NCBI GenBank assembly: GCA_016295795.1
Contig: JAEDKN010000003.1
Location: forward strand, 1-64,000
Source: Bacilli bacterium
GTDB lineage: Bacteria > Bacillota_I > Bacilli_A > RF39 > UBA660
DNA: 64,000 bases
Direction of reading: 5' to 3'
Positions 16,645 through 25,058 of this stretch are shown here, in pieces. The translations under genes and the position numbers were made by a program. Below the pieces are notes generated by a model that was given only the letters and a program-made list of their open reading frames with translations, had not been told where the DNA came from and searched no databases. Position 1 is the first letter of the stretch, and each line of letters opens with the position of its first letter.

Positions 16645-17268
16645 TTAATAATTAGTTTTACTATTTAAATATCCAATATATACAACTTGTTTATCTTTCG
16701 TATTCTTTTTGCAAGTAATTAATGTAATTGTATCTTTAGATAAATTTCTTCTTATACTTGCTTTACCAGTCTTTTCTATATCATACATATTGTTTAATTT
16801 ATATTCATATTTAATACCGTTATAGTAAAGATATATACTATCTCCTATATTCATTCTATCTAATTTATTGAAATAAGAAATACTACTACTTCCATTATGA
16901 GCTGCTAACATAACGTTCCCTTTTTCTTTATCTGGATAATCTGATTTATCTAACATCATAATGTTTTTAGAAACCGTATTGCTCATATGTCCTATACCGT
17001 AAAATCCTTTTTTAAGGCCTATACGTGGTATTTCTAAAACCATAGTATAAATTATTTCTTTTTCTTCTTTTGTTTCTTGTTCTTGCTCTTTAACGGTAAT
17101 TTCAGGAACATACTCCTCTTCTTTTTCAAAAAATTCTTCAATCTTATTTTCCTCTTTCTGATTCTCTTGTGTTTGAATACCTATATGATAAACAGCAATA
17201 AAAGCAAAGATTGAAAAAAGGAAAAGACCTATGATCATACATAAGTCTTTAATTTTTCTTTTTTCCAT
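16645..17268 (-). CDS. Sortase paired with the adhesin
   Basis: The 207-aa protein has one N-terminal membrane helix (about 9-28), an acidic linker and a sortase domain from about 73. His124 lies in LAAHNGS and Cys186 in TLITCKKN, the two catalytic residues. The catalytic Arg that normally follows in TLxTCxxxxxxR seems to be replaced by Lys193 or nearby residues, which would be unusual. It overlaps the adhesin gene by 20 bp and should attach that protein to the wall outside the membrane. The domain features fit a class D/E-like or pilin-type housekeeping sortase; the class is not certain. Confidence 0.9.
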   Translation of the reverse strand: MEKRKIKDLCMIIGLFLFSIFAFIAVYHIGIQTQENQKEENKIEEFFEKEEEYVPEITVKEQEQETKEEKEIIYTMVLEIPRIGLKKGFYGIGHMSNTVSKNIMMLDKSDYPDKEKGNVMLAAHNGSSSISYFNKLDRMNIGDSIYLYYNGIKYEYKLNNMYDIEKTGKASIRRNLSKDTITLITCKKNTKDKQVVYIGYLNSKTNY

Positions 17269-19987
17269 ATATTATTAATCCTAAACCTAGTAAAGAACAA
17301 GCTATTGAAATTGGTATAATTGGTAATTCATTTTTATTTGTATTTGGAACATCAACTTCTACAGGAATTGCTTCATCTTTCATTGTTGATTTTACAATTA
17401 TTCCATCTTCTAATATTTCAAAATACATTTTTTCTTCATTTAATAAATATCCTTCTGGAGCCTCTTTTTCCAAAATATAATATTTACCATATTCTAATTT
17501 TTCAATGATTATTTTTCCATTTTCATCTGTTCTTCCAGAGAATACTAATTCATCATTTTCATTGTATATTTCTATTAAAGTATTTGGTAATGGTTCATCA
17601 GTTGAAAAATCAACTTTAGTAAATTCTAATGAACCAGTAATTTTTTCGTTTGTCATATTTGCTTTAATAACTTCACCATTATCTTTAATTTCAAAATATA
17701 CCTTTTCATCACTTAATTTATATCCAGTAGATGCTTCTGTTTCTACTATATAGAATTTTCCAGTAAATAAATCTGTTATTGTTATTTTACCTTCTTCATT
17801 TGTTTCACCAGAATAAATTAATTTATCATCTTCTGTATATATTTTAACTTTAGTATTTGGAATTACTTTTCCAGTAGTTAAGTCTGTTTTAGTAAATTCT
17901 AAATTACCTTTCTTTAAATAATTATCAATTGTAATATTATACTTAATAGCTTCAGTATATTGATCTTTATACTTTAATTCAAATTCATATTTTTTATTGT
18001 CTAAAACATGATTTTCTTCAGTTTCAATTTCTTGTAAATAATATTTACCTAAATATAATTTTGAAATTTTTGCTTTTCCATTTTCATCAGTTGTAACTTC
18101 TTTAATTTTAGTTCCAGCTTTATATATAACTTTACCATTTAATGTTATATCCTCTTTAGCATATAATCCTAATTTAACATTTGAAAGATTTATTTTAGAG
18201 TATTCATATCCATCATCAGTGAATTTAACTTCTTCACCTTTCTTTTGGATATTAACTTCTCCTTCAACTCTTTTGTTTTCAAATTTAACTTCAAATAATA
18301 CACCATATTCGCTATCTTCTATAAATTCAGAATTTTCACCAATTGTAAATTCTACTGATTGTTTATTCCATAAGTATCCATCAATTACTTGATCAACTTC
18401 TTCTAAATAATAAGTTCCACTATTTAATGGATATGGAGTAATTAATACGCCATTCTTATCTGTTTCAAAAATTTCTAAAGTTTTAGCTTCTGGATAAGTA
18501 ATTGTTTGTTTTACTGATTTACCAGTAGCTTTATCTATTATTTTAAATTTAATACCAGCTCTTGGAATCACTTCTTTTGTATCAGCATCTATTTTATATA
18601 CTTTTAATTTAGATGTAATTTCTGCATTTGATAAAACATAATATTTAGTTCCATTCATTTCTGAAACATTTATTTTAAAATCTTTTACTTTAAAAGTATC
18701 TTTAGAAGTAGTTAATTGTTTAACAGTATAATTTCCATATACTAAATTAACCAATAACTTACCGTTTTTATCAGTTGTAGCTTTCTTATATAATTCTCCT
18801 TTATAATCATAAAAACCAAATTCTACATTTGGCTCTGGAGTCATTATTTTAGATTCATCAGTAGCATATACTTTTGTAATATCAATATCAGTGTTAATAA
18901 CTTTTTCTCTTACTACTATTTTATTATCAATATTTTCTAGTGAACTTGTGAATCTATATTTTGTATTATCTAATTGATATCCTTTACTTTGAGTTATTTC
19001 TTGTAAATAGAATTCTCCAAAGTATGGTAATTGACTAATTTTAGCATAGCCATTTTTGTCTGTAGTTCCCTTTAATAATAATGCATCAGTATTTGCATCA
19101 TAAACACCATATACAGCACCTTCTAAAGTTGCTTCACCTTGTGGATTTGAATTGTTGTTATCTTTATCATATTTATTAAATTCAATATCTCCACCTTTTG
19201 ATTTTATATTAACAACAGTTAAAGCAGGATCTACTGCTCCAGATGAAATCATATTTTGTGCTCCACCTGCTGTATAAATTAAATACTCTGTTGAAGTATA
19301 TAATTTTTTCTTAAAACTTAATTTAATATCACCAATTTGTTTAGGTGTAATTTTTAATGTATTTCCTTCAATTCTTACATCAGCTCCATTACTAGCACTA
19401 ACTTCAAAATTGTTTAAAACATTATTGTTATCAACAATAGAAATTTCTTCTCCAACTTTGCCAGTAAATGTTTGACCATTAAACGATGGTCTAGTGTAAT
19501 GTTGTCTTACTAATCTTTCTATTTCATTTCTTTCACTATCAACATTATAAATAGTTCCACTTGCCCATCTTTGAGATGAATAAGTAACTCTTGAAGTTCC
19601 TACTGTTTCCCATAACATTGCCTGAGTAGCTGCTCTATATTTTAATGATTGATGTCCTGGATATTCATAACCGTAGTATGCAATTAAAAGCATTCTTTCT
19701 TTTTGTTCATTAGTGAATCCACTAATTGAATTAAAATTACCAGTTTGATAAGTTGTACCTTCTGGAACACCAGGTTCAATACAATATGCAACTCTACCAT
19801 TAAAATCATATAATGTTAGATTCCAACTATGCAAAGTATTATCTAGATTAGTTCTTTGCCAATACCAACCAGAATCTGTCATATTTAAATTAACAGAAGC
19901 CGCTTGAACTGTTTGAACTCCAGATGCTATACCAAGTGCAGTTAATCCTAAAGCAAGTAAACTAAACAGTTTATTTTTTAGTTTCAT
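17249..19987 (-). CDS. Thioester-domain, six-repeat SpaA/Cna-B surface adhesin
   Basis: The 912-aa protein has a signal peptide (1-29), then a thioester domain with Cys69 (AYCIEPG) and Gln122 (ATQAMLWE), the pair that forms a reactive internal thioester for covalent binding to host or cell surfaces. Six SpaA/Cna-B-like domains follow from about residue 255, with repeated GNLEFTK and YYLEE-type strands that usually hold isopeptide bonds. The C-terminus has VPNTN, a hydrophobic helix and GKKKN; this differs from LPXTG in lacking Gly. The dedicated sortase overlaps the gene end. A role in mating-pair contact or colonisation is inferred. Confidence 0.93.
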   Translation of the reverse strand: MKLKNKLFSLLALGLTALGIASGVQTVQAASVNLNMTDSGWYWQRTNLDNTLHSWNLTLYDFNGRVAYCIEPGVPEGTTYQTGNFNSISGFTNEQKERMLLIAYYGYEYPGHQSLKYRAATQAMLWETVGTSRVTYSSQRWASGTIYNVDSERNEIERLVRQHYTRPSFNGQTFTGKVGEEISIVDNNNVLNNFEVSASNGADVRIEGNTLKITPKQIGDIKLSFKKKLYTSTEYLIYTAGGAQNMISSGAVDPALTVVNIKSKGGDIEFNKYDKDNNNSNPQGEATLEGAVYGVYDANTDALLLKGTTDKNGYAKISQLPYFGEFYLQEITQSKGYQLDNTKYRFTSSLENIDNKIVVREKVINTDIDITKVYATDESKIMTPEPNVEFGFYDYKGELYKKATTDKNGKLLVNLVYGNYTVKQLTTSKDTFKVKDFKINVSEMNGTKYYVLSNAEITSKLKVYKIDADTKEVIPRAGIKFKIIDKATGKSVKQTITYPEAKTLEIFETDKNGVLITPYPLNSGTYYLEEVDQVIDGYLWNKQSVEFTIGENSEFIEDSEYGVLFEVKFENKRVEGEVNIQKKGEEVKFTDDGYEYSKINLSNVKLGLYAKEDITLNGKVIYKAGTKIKEVTTDENGKAKISKLYLGKYYLQEIETEENHVLDNKKYEFELKYKDQYTEAIKYNITIDNYLKKGNLEFTKTDLTTGKVIPNTKVKIYTEDDKLIYSGETNEEGKITITDLFTGKFYIVETEASTGYKLSDEKVYFEIKDNGEVIKANMTNEKITGSLEFTKVDFSTDEPLPNTLIEIYNENDELVFSGRTDENGKIIIEKLEYGKYYILEKEAPEGYLLNEEKMYFEILEDGIIVKSTMKDEAIPVEVDVPNTNKNELPIIPISIACSLLGLGLIIYGKKKN

Positions 19988-20084
19988 TTTTTTCTTCCTC
20001 CCTAGATATATGACTTGATACTCTTAATGAACAATATATAAATAACAACATAAATAAAACAAATAATCCTATAATAATTTTCAT
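19971..20084 (-). CDS. 37-aa single-pass membrane peptide (DUF3789-like)
   Basis: The peptide has GGAGG six bases before ATG, a hydrophobic N-terminal helix (about 3-18) and a charged tail (SREEEKNETKK). Its last 17 bases overlap the adhesin start, so translation is coupled. Its size and layout recall DUF3789 peptides found beside ICE transfer genes, but the match is not certain. It may assist adhesin expression or membrane assembly. Confidence 0.6.
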   Translation of the reverse strand: MKIIIGLFVLFMLLFIYCSLRVSSHISREEEKNETKK

Positions 20085-20093
20085 AAAAACCTC

Positions 20094-20124
20094 CATTAAA
20101 AAAAGAGTTATTTCTAACCCTTAT
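20094..20124 (-). terminator. Terminator after the KE-rich membrane protein gene
   Basis: On the minus strand AGGGTTA-gaaa-TAACTCT with a terminal G-T pair is followed by seven Ts and overlaps the TAG stop codon. The downstream adhesin operon would need read-through or its own unseen promoter. Confidence 0.75.
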
Positions 20125-20773
20125 ATTTGTCACAATTTCCAGAATAGCATTTTAAATATAAATATGCTCCTAAAACTGTTCCATTATCATCTTGTACTTC
20201 CATACACCAACCACCATAAATATCTTCTGGATCTTTTTCCATAATTCTAAAACTATCAGACTCGCATGTATTCAAATTTGAATATTCAATCTTACCATGA
20301 TGAAAAGAATAATAATATGAACTTGGACTTGGAACACCAATATACTTTTTAGGTTCTTGTTTAGGTTCCTCCTTAGGTTCTTCTTTTATTATTTCTTTCT
20401 TTTCTTCTTTTAGAACATTATTAGAACTTGATGTTGGATCAGATTTTATTGTAGTTGATTGGATATTATCTTTCTTGACTTCGGTTTTTATTTCTTCCTT
20501 TTTAGATTCTGTTTTATTATTAGAAATAATTTGTTTAGATTCTTCTTTTTTATCTTCTTTTACTTCATCTACTTTACTGTCTGTTTCTTTTTTTATAGAA
20601 TCTTCACTTTCTGAATCATCAACAATTTCTTCTTTATCATTAACTTTACTCTCAATCTGATCAACATTATAAGATTTTTCTTCATTATGTTTGTTAGTAT
20701 TTATTATATAAACAATAAAAGTACCTATTACTAAAATTATAGTAATTAATAATATTAAAAATTTCTTTTTCAT
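20114..20773 (-). CDS. Membrane-anchored KE-rich extracellular protein, unknown function
   Basis: The 219-aa protein has a lysine-rich start and one membrane helix (about 5-25), a long Lys/Glu/Asp/Ser-rich linker (about 28-145) and a small C-terminal domain with four cysteines (C169, C190, C209, C214 approximately) that could form two disulfides outside the cell. AGAGGTGATTAGCT precedes ATG, and TTGACA-16-TACATT lies upstream. I do not recognise the C-terminal domain. Next to an adhesin and sortase, it is likely a cell-surface accessory, possibly exclusion or contact related. Confidence 0.65.
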   Translation of the reverse strand: MKKKFLILLITIILVIGTFIVYIINTNKHNEEKSYNVDQIESKVNDKEEIVDDSESEDSIKKETDSKVDEVKEDKKEESKQIISNNKTESKKEEIKTEVKKDNIQSTTIKSDPTSSSNNVLKEEKKEIIKEEPKEEPKQEPKKYIGVPSPSSYYYSFHHGKIEYSNLNTCESDSFRIMEKDPEDIYGGWCMEVQDDNGTVLGAYLYLKCYSGNCDKYKG

Positions 20774-20797
20774 AGCTAATCACCTCTTATTAGAACT

Positions 20798-20825
20798 AAT
20801 GTAGCACAAAAGTTTCTATTGTCAA
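20798..20825 (-). promoter_or_regulatory. Promoter of the surface-protein operon
   Basis: On the minus strand TTGACA (20820-20825) and TACATT (20798-20803) are 16 bp apart, about 25 bp before the 20773 start codon. Confidence 0.65.
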
Positions 20826-20875
20826 AATCATCAACTATTTATTTTACAATCATAAAACCACCTCCTTTAATACAA

Positions 20876-20905
20876 TATAAAAAGACCATTTCTGGTCTTA
20901 TTATT
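20876..20905 (-). terminator. Terminator after the ArpU-like gene
   Basis: On the minus strand AAGACCA-gaaa-TGGTCTT is followed by TTTATATT, at the stop codon of the 20901 gene. Confidence 0.8.
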
Positions 20906-21365
20906 TCAATACATCTATATTAAAGTACATGGCAACTTTTAAAATCGCACTTTTCTTATATCTTTTTAAAGCGCTTCTATCACTATAATGTAATTTTTCA
21001 CATATATCGGCATCTGTTTCATAATTTAAATATCCATTAAAGAATACATATTCTTCCAAAGTAAATCTTTGAAATACTTCTGTAAGTTTTGTATAAAACT
21101 CAGAAGCTTCAAAATCAACTTTTCTAATAGCTTTATTTCCAACTGGATCACTATTTCTAAAATTGTTCTTATCAAAAACAATATTACCTTTATTATCTTG
21201 TCCAGGTGGAAGAACTCCAGCAGCTATATATAAGTATTCTTCATACGCATCTCTAACTACTGAATCAACATTCTTTTTAGATGCCTCGTAATTTCTTTTT
21301 TCAACTAACCCCTTACCCAATACATTATTCTTTAGCAACTCCTCTTGTTTAACCATGATACTCAT
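20901..21365 (-). CDS. ArpU-like late/transfer transcription regulator
   Basis: The 154-aa protein has a helical N-terminal half and a C-terminal helix-turn-helix resembling sigma region 4 (FTLEEYVFFNGYLNYETDADICEKL, split here by position 110-140). ArpU/RinA-like activators of Gram-positive phages and ICEs have this size and layout and switch on late genes. GGAGGGTATAGTTT precedes ATG, so the start MSIM is firm. It is the second gene of the leftward ICE transcription that starts near 21.6 kb. Family naming is by resemblance only. Confidence 0.6.
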   Translation of the reverse strand: MSIMVKQEELLKNNVLGKGLVEKRNYEASKKNVDSVVRDAYEEYLYIAAGVLPPGQDNKGNIVFDKNNFRNSDPVGNKAIRKVDFEASEFYTKLTEVFQRFTLEEYVFFNGYLNYETDADICEKLHYSDRSALKRYKKSAILKVAMYFNIDVLK

Positions 21366-21380
21366 AAACTATACCCTCCA

Positions 21381-21417
21381 ACGAAAAAGAGAGCAACCGA
21401 TAGCGATTGACTCTCTC
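21381..21417 (-). terminator. Hairpin terminator between the 35-aa peptide gene and the ArpU-like gene
   Basis: On the minus strand GAGAG and CAATCG pair with CGGTTG and CTCTC around CTAT, with one bulged T, followed by TTTTT. It would give a short peptide transcript and limit read-through to the regulator gene, so it may act as an attenuator. Confidence 0.75.
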
Positions 21418-21523
21418 AACTCTTATTAGATCCAGCTTCCTTAGGGGCAAAAGATGGTAAAGTAACAACAGTATTTACTGTCGAGTTAGTATTATAAGAT
21501 TTGAACTCACTATTCCAACTCAT
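21416..21523 (-). CDS. 35-aa peptide, first gene of the leftward ICE transcript
   Basis: The frame encodes a Ser/Thr/Asn-rich peptide of 35 residues (it includes TLPSFAPKEAGSNKS at the C-terminus) with AGGAG nine bases before ATG. There is no signal peptide or cysteine. A strong promoter (TTGATT-16-TATAAT) lies upstream and a terminator overlaps its stop, so it forms its own short transcript ahead of the ArpU-like regulator. A signalling, leader or modified-peptide role is possible but unproven; I do not recognise the family. Confidence 0.5.
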   Translation of the reverse strand: MSWNSEFKSYNTNSTVNTVVTLPSFAPKEAGSNKS

Positions 21524-21572
21524 TAACATCAGCTCCTAATTTTGCGGATATTATTCACAAATATTGACTTAT

Positions 21573-21600
21573 ATTATATTCTTATAAATAAAAAAATCAA
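21573..21600 (-). promoter_or_regulatory. Promoter of the 35-aa peptide transcript
   Basis: On the minus strand TTGATT (21595-21600) and a perfect TATAAT (21573-21578) are 16 bp apart, about 50 bp before the peptide start codon. Confidence 0.7.
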
Positions 21601-21653
21601 TATAAAAATCGAAATAATCATCATTTCTTTGACTTTTATCTCGATTTTACTAT

Positions 21654-21735
21654 ATTTTATCATTTCTGCAGTATTATACAAGGTTCACTTTTGAGTAATA
21701 GCATGTGTACTAAAATGGGTACATAAATGAGTACT
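21654..21735 (-). promoter_or_regulatory. Operator-promoter module A
   Basis: On the minus strand an operator-like TGTAC-N8-GTACA (21706-21723) and the box TGAACC lead into TTGTAT (21676-21681), then a 16-bp spacer and TAAAAT (21654-21659). A closely matching arrangement occurs in the opposite orientation before xis-int at 27336-27393 (module B), suggesting one repressor or activator for both ICE transcription units. Confidence 0.7.
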
Positions 21736-21742
21736 ACTGAAT

Positions 21743-21776
21743 TAAAAAAGATAGATAATTACTTGTTATCTATCAT
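21743..21776 (-). terminator. Terminator after the 105-aa gene
   Basis: On the minus strand GATAGATAA pairs with TTATCTATC and is followed by six Ts, overlapping the end of the 21759 gene. Confidence 0.9.
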
Positions 21777-22076
21777 TTCTACTAATGAATCAAATTCTTT
21801 GTTTTCGATATAATTTGATAATTTTTCAAAATATTCAATTGAACTTTTTTCATCATCAAATACTTTAGTTCCTACATTTGAAATAATCTTGTCTTTTGTT
21901 TTACCAGCAAACATATATACTTCATATTTATTTAAATCTAATACATAATTAACAATACATCCTATATCATATTCATTAATAGGATTATATACTCTAATTA
22001 CTTTTTTCTCTAATGTAGAATCTGTTAGTTCTCGTGAAGCGGATTCTATGATGTTAATAAATTCATATATATTCAT
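21759..22076 (-). CDS. Small acidic protein, function unknown
   Basis: The 105-aa protein is mixed alpha/beta with no membrane segment or catalytic motif (IRVYNPINEYDIGCIVNYV, then a helical C-terminus). It lies between the restriction-modification operon and the ICE regulatory region, on the same strand, about 100 bp after the helicase gene, with its own terminator. It may be an accessory of the restriction system or of the ICE. I do not recognise the family. Confidence 0.6.
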   Translation of the reverse strand: MNIYEFINIIESASRELTDSTLEKKVIRVYNPINEYDIGCIVNYVLDLNKYEVYMFAGKTKDKIISNVGTKVFDDEKSSIEYFEKLSNYIENKEFDSLVEMIDNK

Positions 22077-22181
22077 AGTAGCTGTTCACCTCTGTTATAT
22101 ATATTATACATTGCATGTGCTATTTAATATACATTTATTTTATTTTTTTATCAATATATAAAAGAAAAAAGTAGAAAATAT

Positions 22182-25058
22182 CTACTTTCTAATTTCTAAA
22201 TGACCTTCTATAAAGGCATTAGGGTAAAGAAATTGCTTTTCGCCAGATTTAAAATTAACTTTAATATGAGTTCTTTTCAAATCTATCCATGAAACACTAC
22301 CAATACCAAATGATTTATGTTCTACAAAAGATCCAATATCCAATTCATCTAAATCAGCTAATATTTGATTTTTTTCTTCTTCAGATATTTTAGGAATTTC
22401 TTTCTTCGGTTCTTTACGCACATCAAATATCATATTTGTAACCTTTTCATGTTCTTCTTGTAATTCTTCAATTTCTTGATCAGGTTCTATTTCATAATTC
22501 ATAGAACTTTGTTGATTTACAAATAAACGTTCAAATTCTTCTTTTTTAATAATAGTATCCCATCCACCAATTTCATCATCAGATGAATGTTTATTAATAC
22601 CAGAATAAGATAAACTTGAATCTTCATATCTTTTAAATTTAAAGATAGCTTCATTCATTAAGCTTGAATTAAATACTCCAATACTACAAAGTATTTCAAA
22701 ATCCTTTGTTGTTAAACCAGTAACTTTCTTAAATAATTCTGGTTCTAATTGTGTAATTACATCTTGAAGAGATCTTTCACGATAGTCTGTTAAGTACATA
22801 AATACAGGAATTCTCGTTGCAAATTTAATTAATTTTTCTTGTATTTGTTTTCTCAATGATTTATTTTTCTTTTCTTCTTCATCAATCTCTTTCTTCTCTT
22901 TTTCTGTCAATTTTTCAACTTCAGCTTTGGCTTTCTTTATTTTTTCAGATTTATTAATAATCGTTTCAACTACGTTATTTCCTAAAGATCTAAAACCTTC
23001 AATATGCATTATTGCATCTAAAGCTTCTTTATTATCTATTAATCTTCTTAAAGTATCATTATCTACATTAACTAATAAAGCAGACTCCCATCTTCTAGCT
23101 AAAAGAGTTGCAGAAGTTCCAGACATAGCAATATCCAAAACATCTTGAGCACTAATTTGTCTCATTGAAGAACCATCGTAAGCTAATACCGGTAAGAAAT
23201 TAATAAAGTTAGCTACACTTTTTTCAGGATTTGATTCATGTATATCTAATTGACAACTATAATCAGCTATTTCTTTTAATGCACGATCTAACGAAAAATC
23301 AAATACATAACATTCTTGTTTCATTATTTCTTTTTCATTCTTATCATTTGTAATTTCCCATGGTGATTGACATCTAAATGCTGTTTGAAAATATGTTTCT
23401 GGGCTTTTTAAATTTCTTAGCATAAATACAGCAGACCAAGGTCTAACAGTTACTCCAGTAGTTAATTTTCCACATGATAAAGTTATTGTTTTTGTCTTTA
23501 ATGGATCATCCATTGCAGATTGAACTGGGTTCAACGCATCTAGACCAATTCCAGCTTTTGTTCCAGAACAATTTATTATTTTATAATCATGGTAGAATGT
23601 ATTTTGCTTTTGTTTTAACAATTCTTCCATTGCATCACATGAAGCAACATTTGGCATAAACCATAATGTATGTTGCAAAGCAGCCAATAATCTTGCATCA
23701 GAAAATGGCATTGGAGGTCTCTTATCTTGTCCTAATTTCAAATCATCTATACTTGATGGCAAATATGAACCTCTTATTAAATCCAACCATTTTTGAACTT
23801 CATTTTCATATTTAAATTTTGCAACACCATCAACTTTTTCAGCAGAAAAGAAAACGTTCAAGTCAAACTCATTAAATTCTCCTTGCATCGCAATTTGTCT
23901 TATGCTATCAGGAATTTTATACGTTAACATAACCATTCTAGGCAATGATAAATATGGATTATTTGAACCAATCCATTCTTGCTTAGCTGTTTGTTCATCA
24001 GAATAAGTCCAACTAAATATTTGCTCCTCAATAAACTCACCAGAGTTTATAGCTCTAAAAGGAGTACCAGATAAAAATAAATAATACTTCGTTGTTATTG
24101 GTAAAAAACTTTCATTAAATGCATTATCTGCCTCTTCTTTTTTATACTTTTCAACATCAAATTCTAATTCTGATTCTTCATTTGTTACCTCAAATAATTT
24201 AGAAGCTTTTTCTCTCCAAGCACCATAATGATATTCATCAAAAATTACTAAATCCCAATTTTCGTTATGAATAAATTCATTTTTTGCTTTAATTCCTCCA
24301 TTATCATTAGTACCTAATAAATCTTGAAATGAACCGAATACAACAATAGGATTTGATTTATCAGCATTTTCATACATCTTATCTATACTTATTTGATTAA
24401 ATTGTGCGTCTTTGTTGGAAATAAATTGCCAATTATCAAAATCTATATGAGTTAATAAATCTTCGGCCCACGCAGATTCAACAGCTGGTTTAAATGTTAA
24501 AATTAATATTCTTTTCAAATCCATTTTTTTAGCTAATTGATATGATGCAAAAGTCTTTCCAAATCTCATTTTTGCGTTCCATAAAAATTTTGGAGCAGAA
24601 ACTGGATCATCAATTAAAGCTTCATTATAATACTCAATAGTTCTATTAACAGCTCTTACTTGCTCTGGTCTCATTTTAAAAGTATTAACTCTATCTTTTG
24701 AATATTTGACACCTGTTTTTAATTCTAAAATAGCATTTTTTACTTCATTTAAATCACACTTAAACCATTCATTTTTATCTATGTCAGAATTTAATTGTAA
24801 TATTCCATTTCTTTTTAAAATCTTATGAACATCTTTATCAGTAAATACTGTTCCGTCACATCTTATTGATGATTCTGAATATATAATTTTGTATGGTACA
24901 GCGCTAGTATGAAGTTGTTCTTGAATTCTCTCTTCAACAGCTCTTTCGGTATATCCTACTTTTATATAACCTTTATGTGATTCAACACCAATCAATTCAT
25001 AAACATATATAGTAGGATTAACATTTGGTCTGGAAGGAAAAAAATCAATTTGTTCCAT
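22182..25058 (-). CDS. GIY-YIG nuclease and superfamily 2 helicase restriction enzyme
   Basis: The 958-aa protein starts with a GIY-YIG/T5orf172-like nuclease domain (about 18-60; YVYELIGVESHKGYIKVGYT split here, with Arg and Glu following). A helicase core follows: WNAKMRFGKTF as motif I, FDEYHYGAW as motif II, LSGTPFRA as motif III and AFRCQSPW as motif VI. A coiled linker and a C-terminal small beta domain (SFVEHKSFGIGSVSWID) complete it. The ATG at 25058 shares a base with the methyltransferase stop (TAATG), so the genes are coupled. It would cleave unmodified DNA after translocation. The whole operon lies inside an ICE. Confidence 0.9.
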   Translation of the reverse strand: MEQIDFFPSRPNVNPTIYVYELIGVESHKGYIKVGYTERAVEERIQEQLHTSAVPYKIIYSESSIRCDGTVFTDKDVHKILKRNGILQLNSDIDKNEWFKCDLNEVKNAILELKTGVKYSKDRVNTFKMRPEQVRAVNRTIEYYNEALIDDPVSAPKFLWNAKMRFGKTFASYQLAKKMDLKRILILTFKPAVESAWAEDLLTHIDFDNWQFISNKDAQFNQISIDKMYENADKSNPIVVFGSFQDLLGTNDNGGIKAKNEFIHNENWDLVIFDEYHYGAWREKASKLFEVTNEESELEFDVEKYKKEEADNAFNESFLPITTKYYLFLSGTPFRAINSGEFIEEQIFSWTYSDEQTAKQEWIGSNNPYLSLPRMVMLTYKIPDSIRQIAMQGEFNEFDLNVFFSAEKVDGVAKFKYENEVQKWLDLIRGSYLPSSIDDLKLGQDKRPPMPFSDARLLAALQHTLWFMPNVASCDAMEELLKQKQNTFYHDYKIINCSGTKAGIGLDALNPVQSAMDDPLKTKTITLSCGKLTTGVTVRPWSAVFMLRNLKSPETYFQTAFRCQSPWEITNDKNEKEIMKQECYVFDFSLDRALKEIADYSCQLDIHESNPEKSVANFINFLPVLAYDGSSMRQISAQDVLDIAMSGTSATLLARRWESALLVNVDNDTLRRLIDNKEALDAIMHIEGFRSLGNNVVETIINKSEKIKKAKAEVEKLTEKEKKEIDEEEKKNKSLRKQIQEKLIKFATRIPVFMYLTDYRERSLQDVITQLEPELFKKVTGLTTKDFEILCSIGVFNSSLMNEAIFKFKRYEDSSLSYSGINKHSSDDEIGGWDTIIKKEEFERLFVNQQSSMNYEIEPDQEIEELQEEHEKVTNMIFDVRKEPKKEIPKISEEEKNQILADLDELDIGSFVEHKSFGIGSVSWIDLKRTHIKVNFKSGEKQFLYPNAFIEGHLEIRK

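Noticed and set aside
20840..20855. Four-codon frame MIVK after a strong AGGAGGTGG
   Set aside because: Too short to call, and it lies upstream of the TTGACA promoter of the next gene. It could be chance or a leader, and nothing else supports it.
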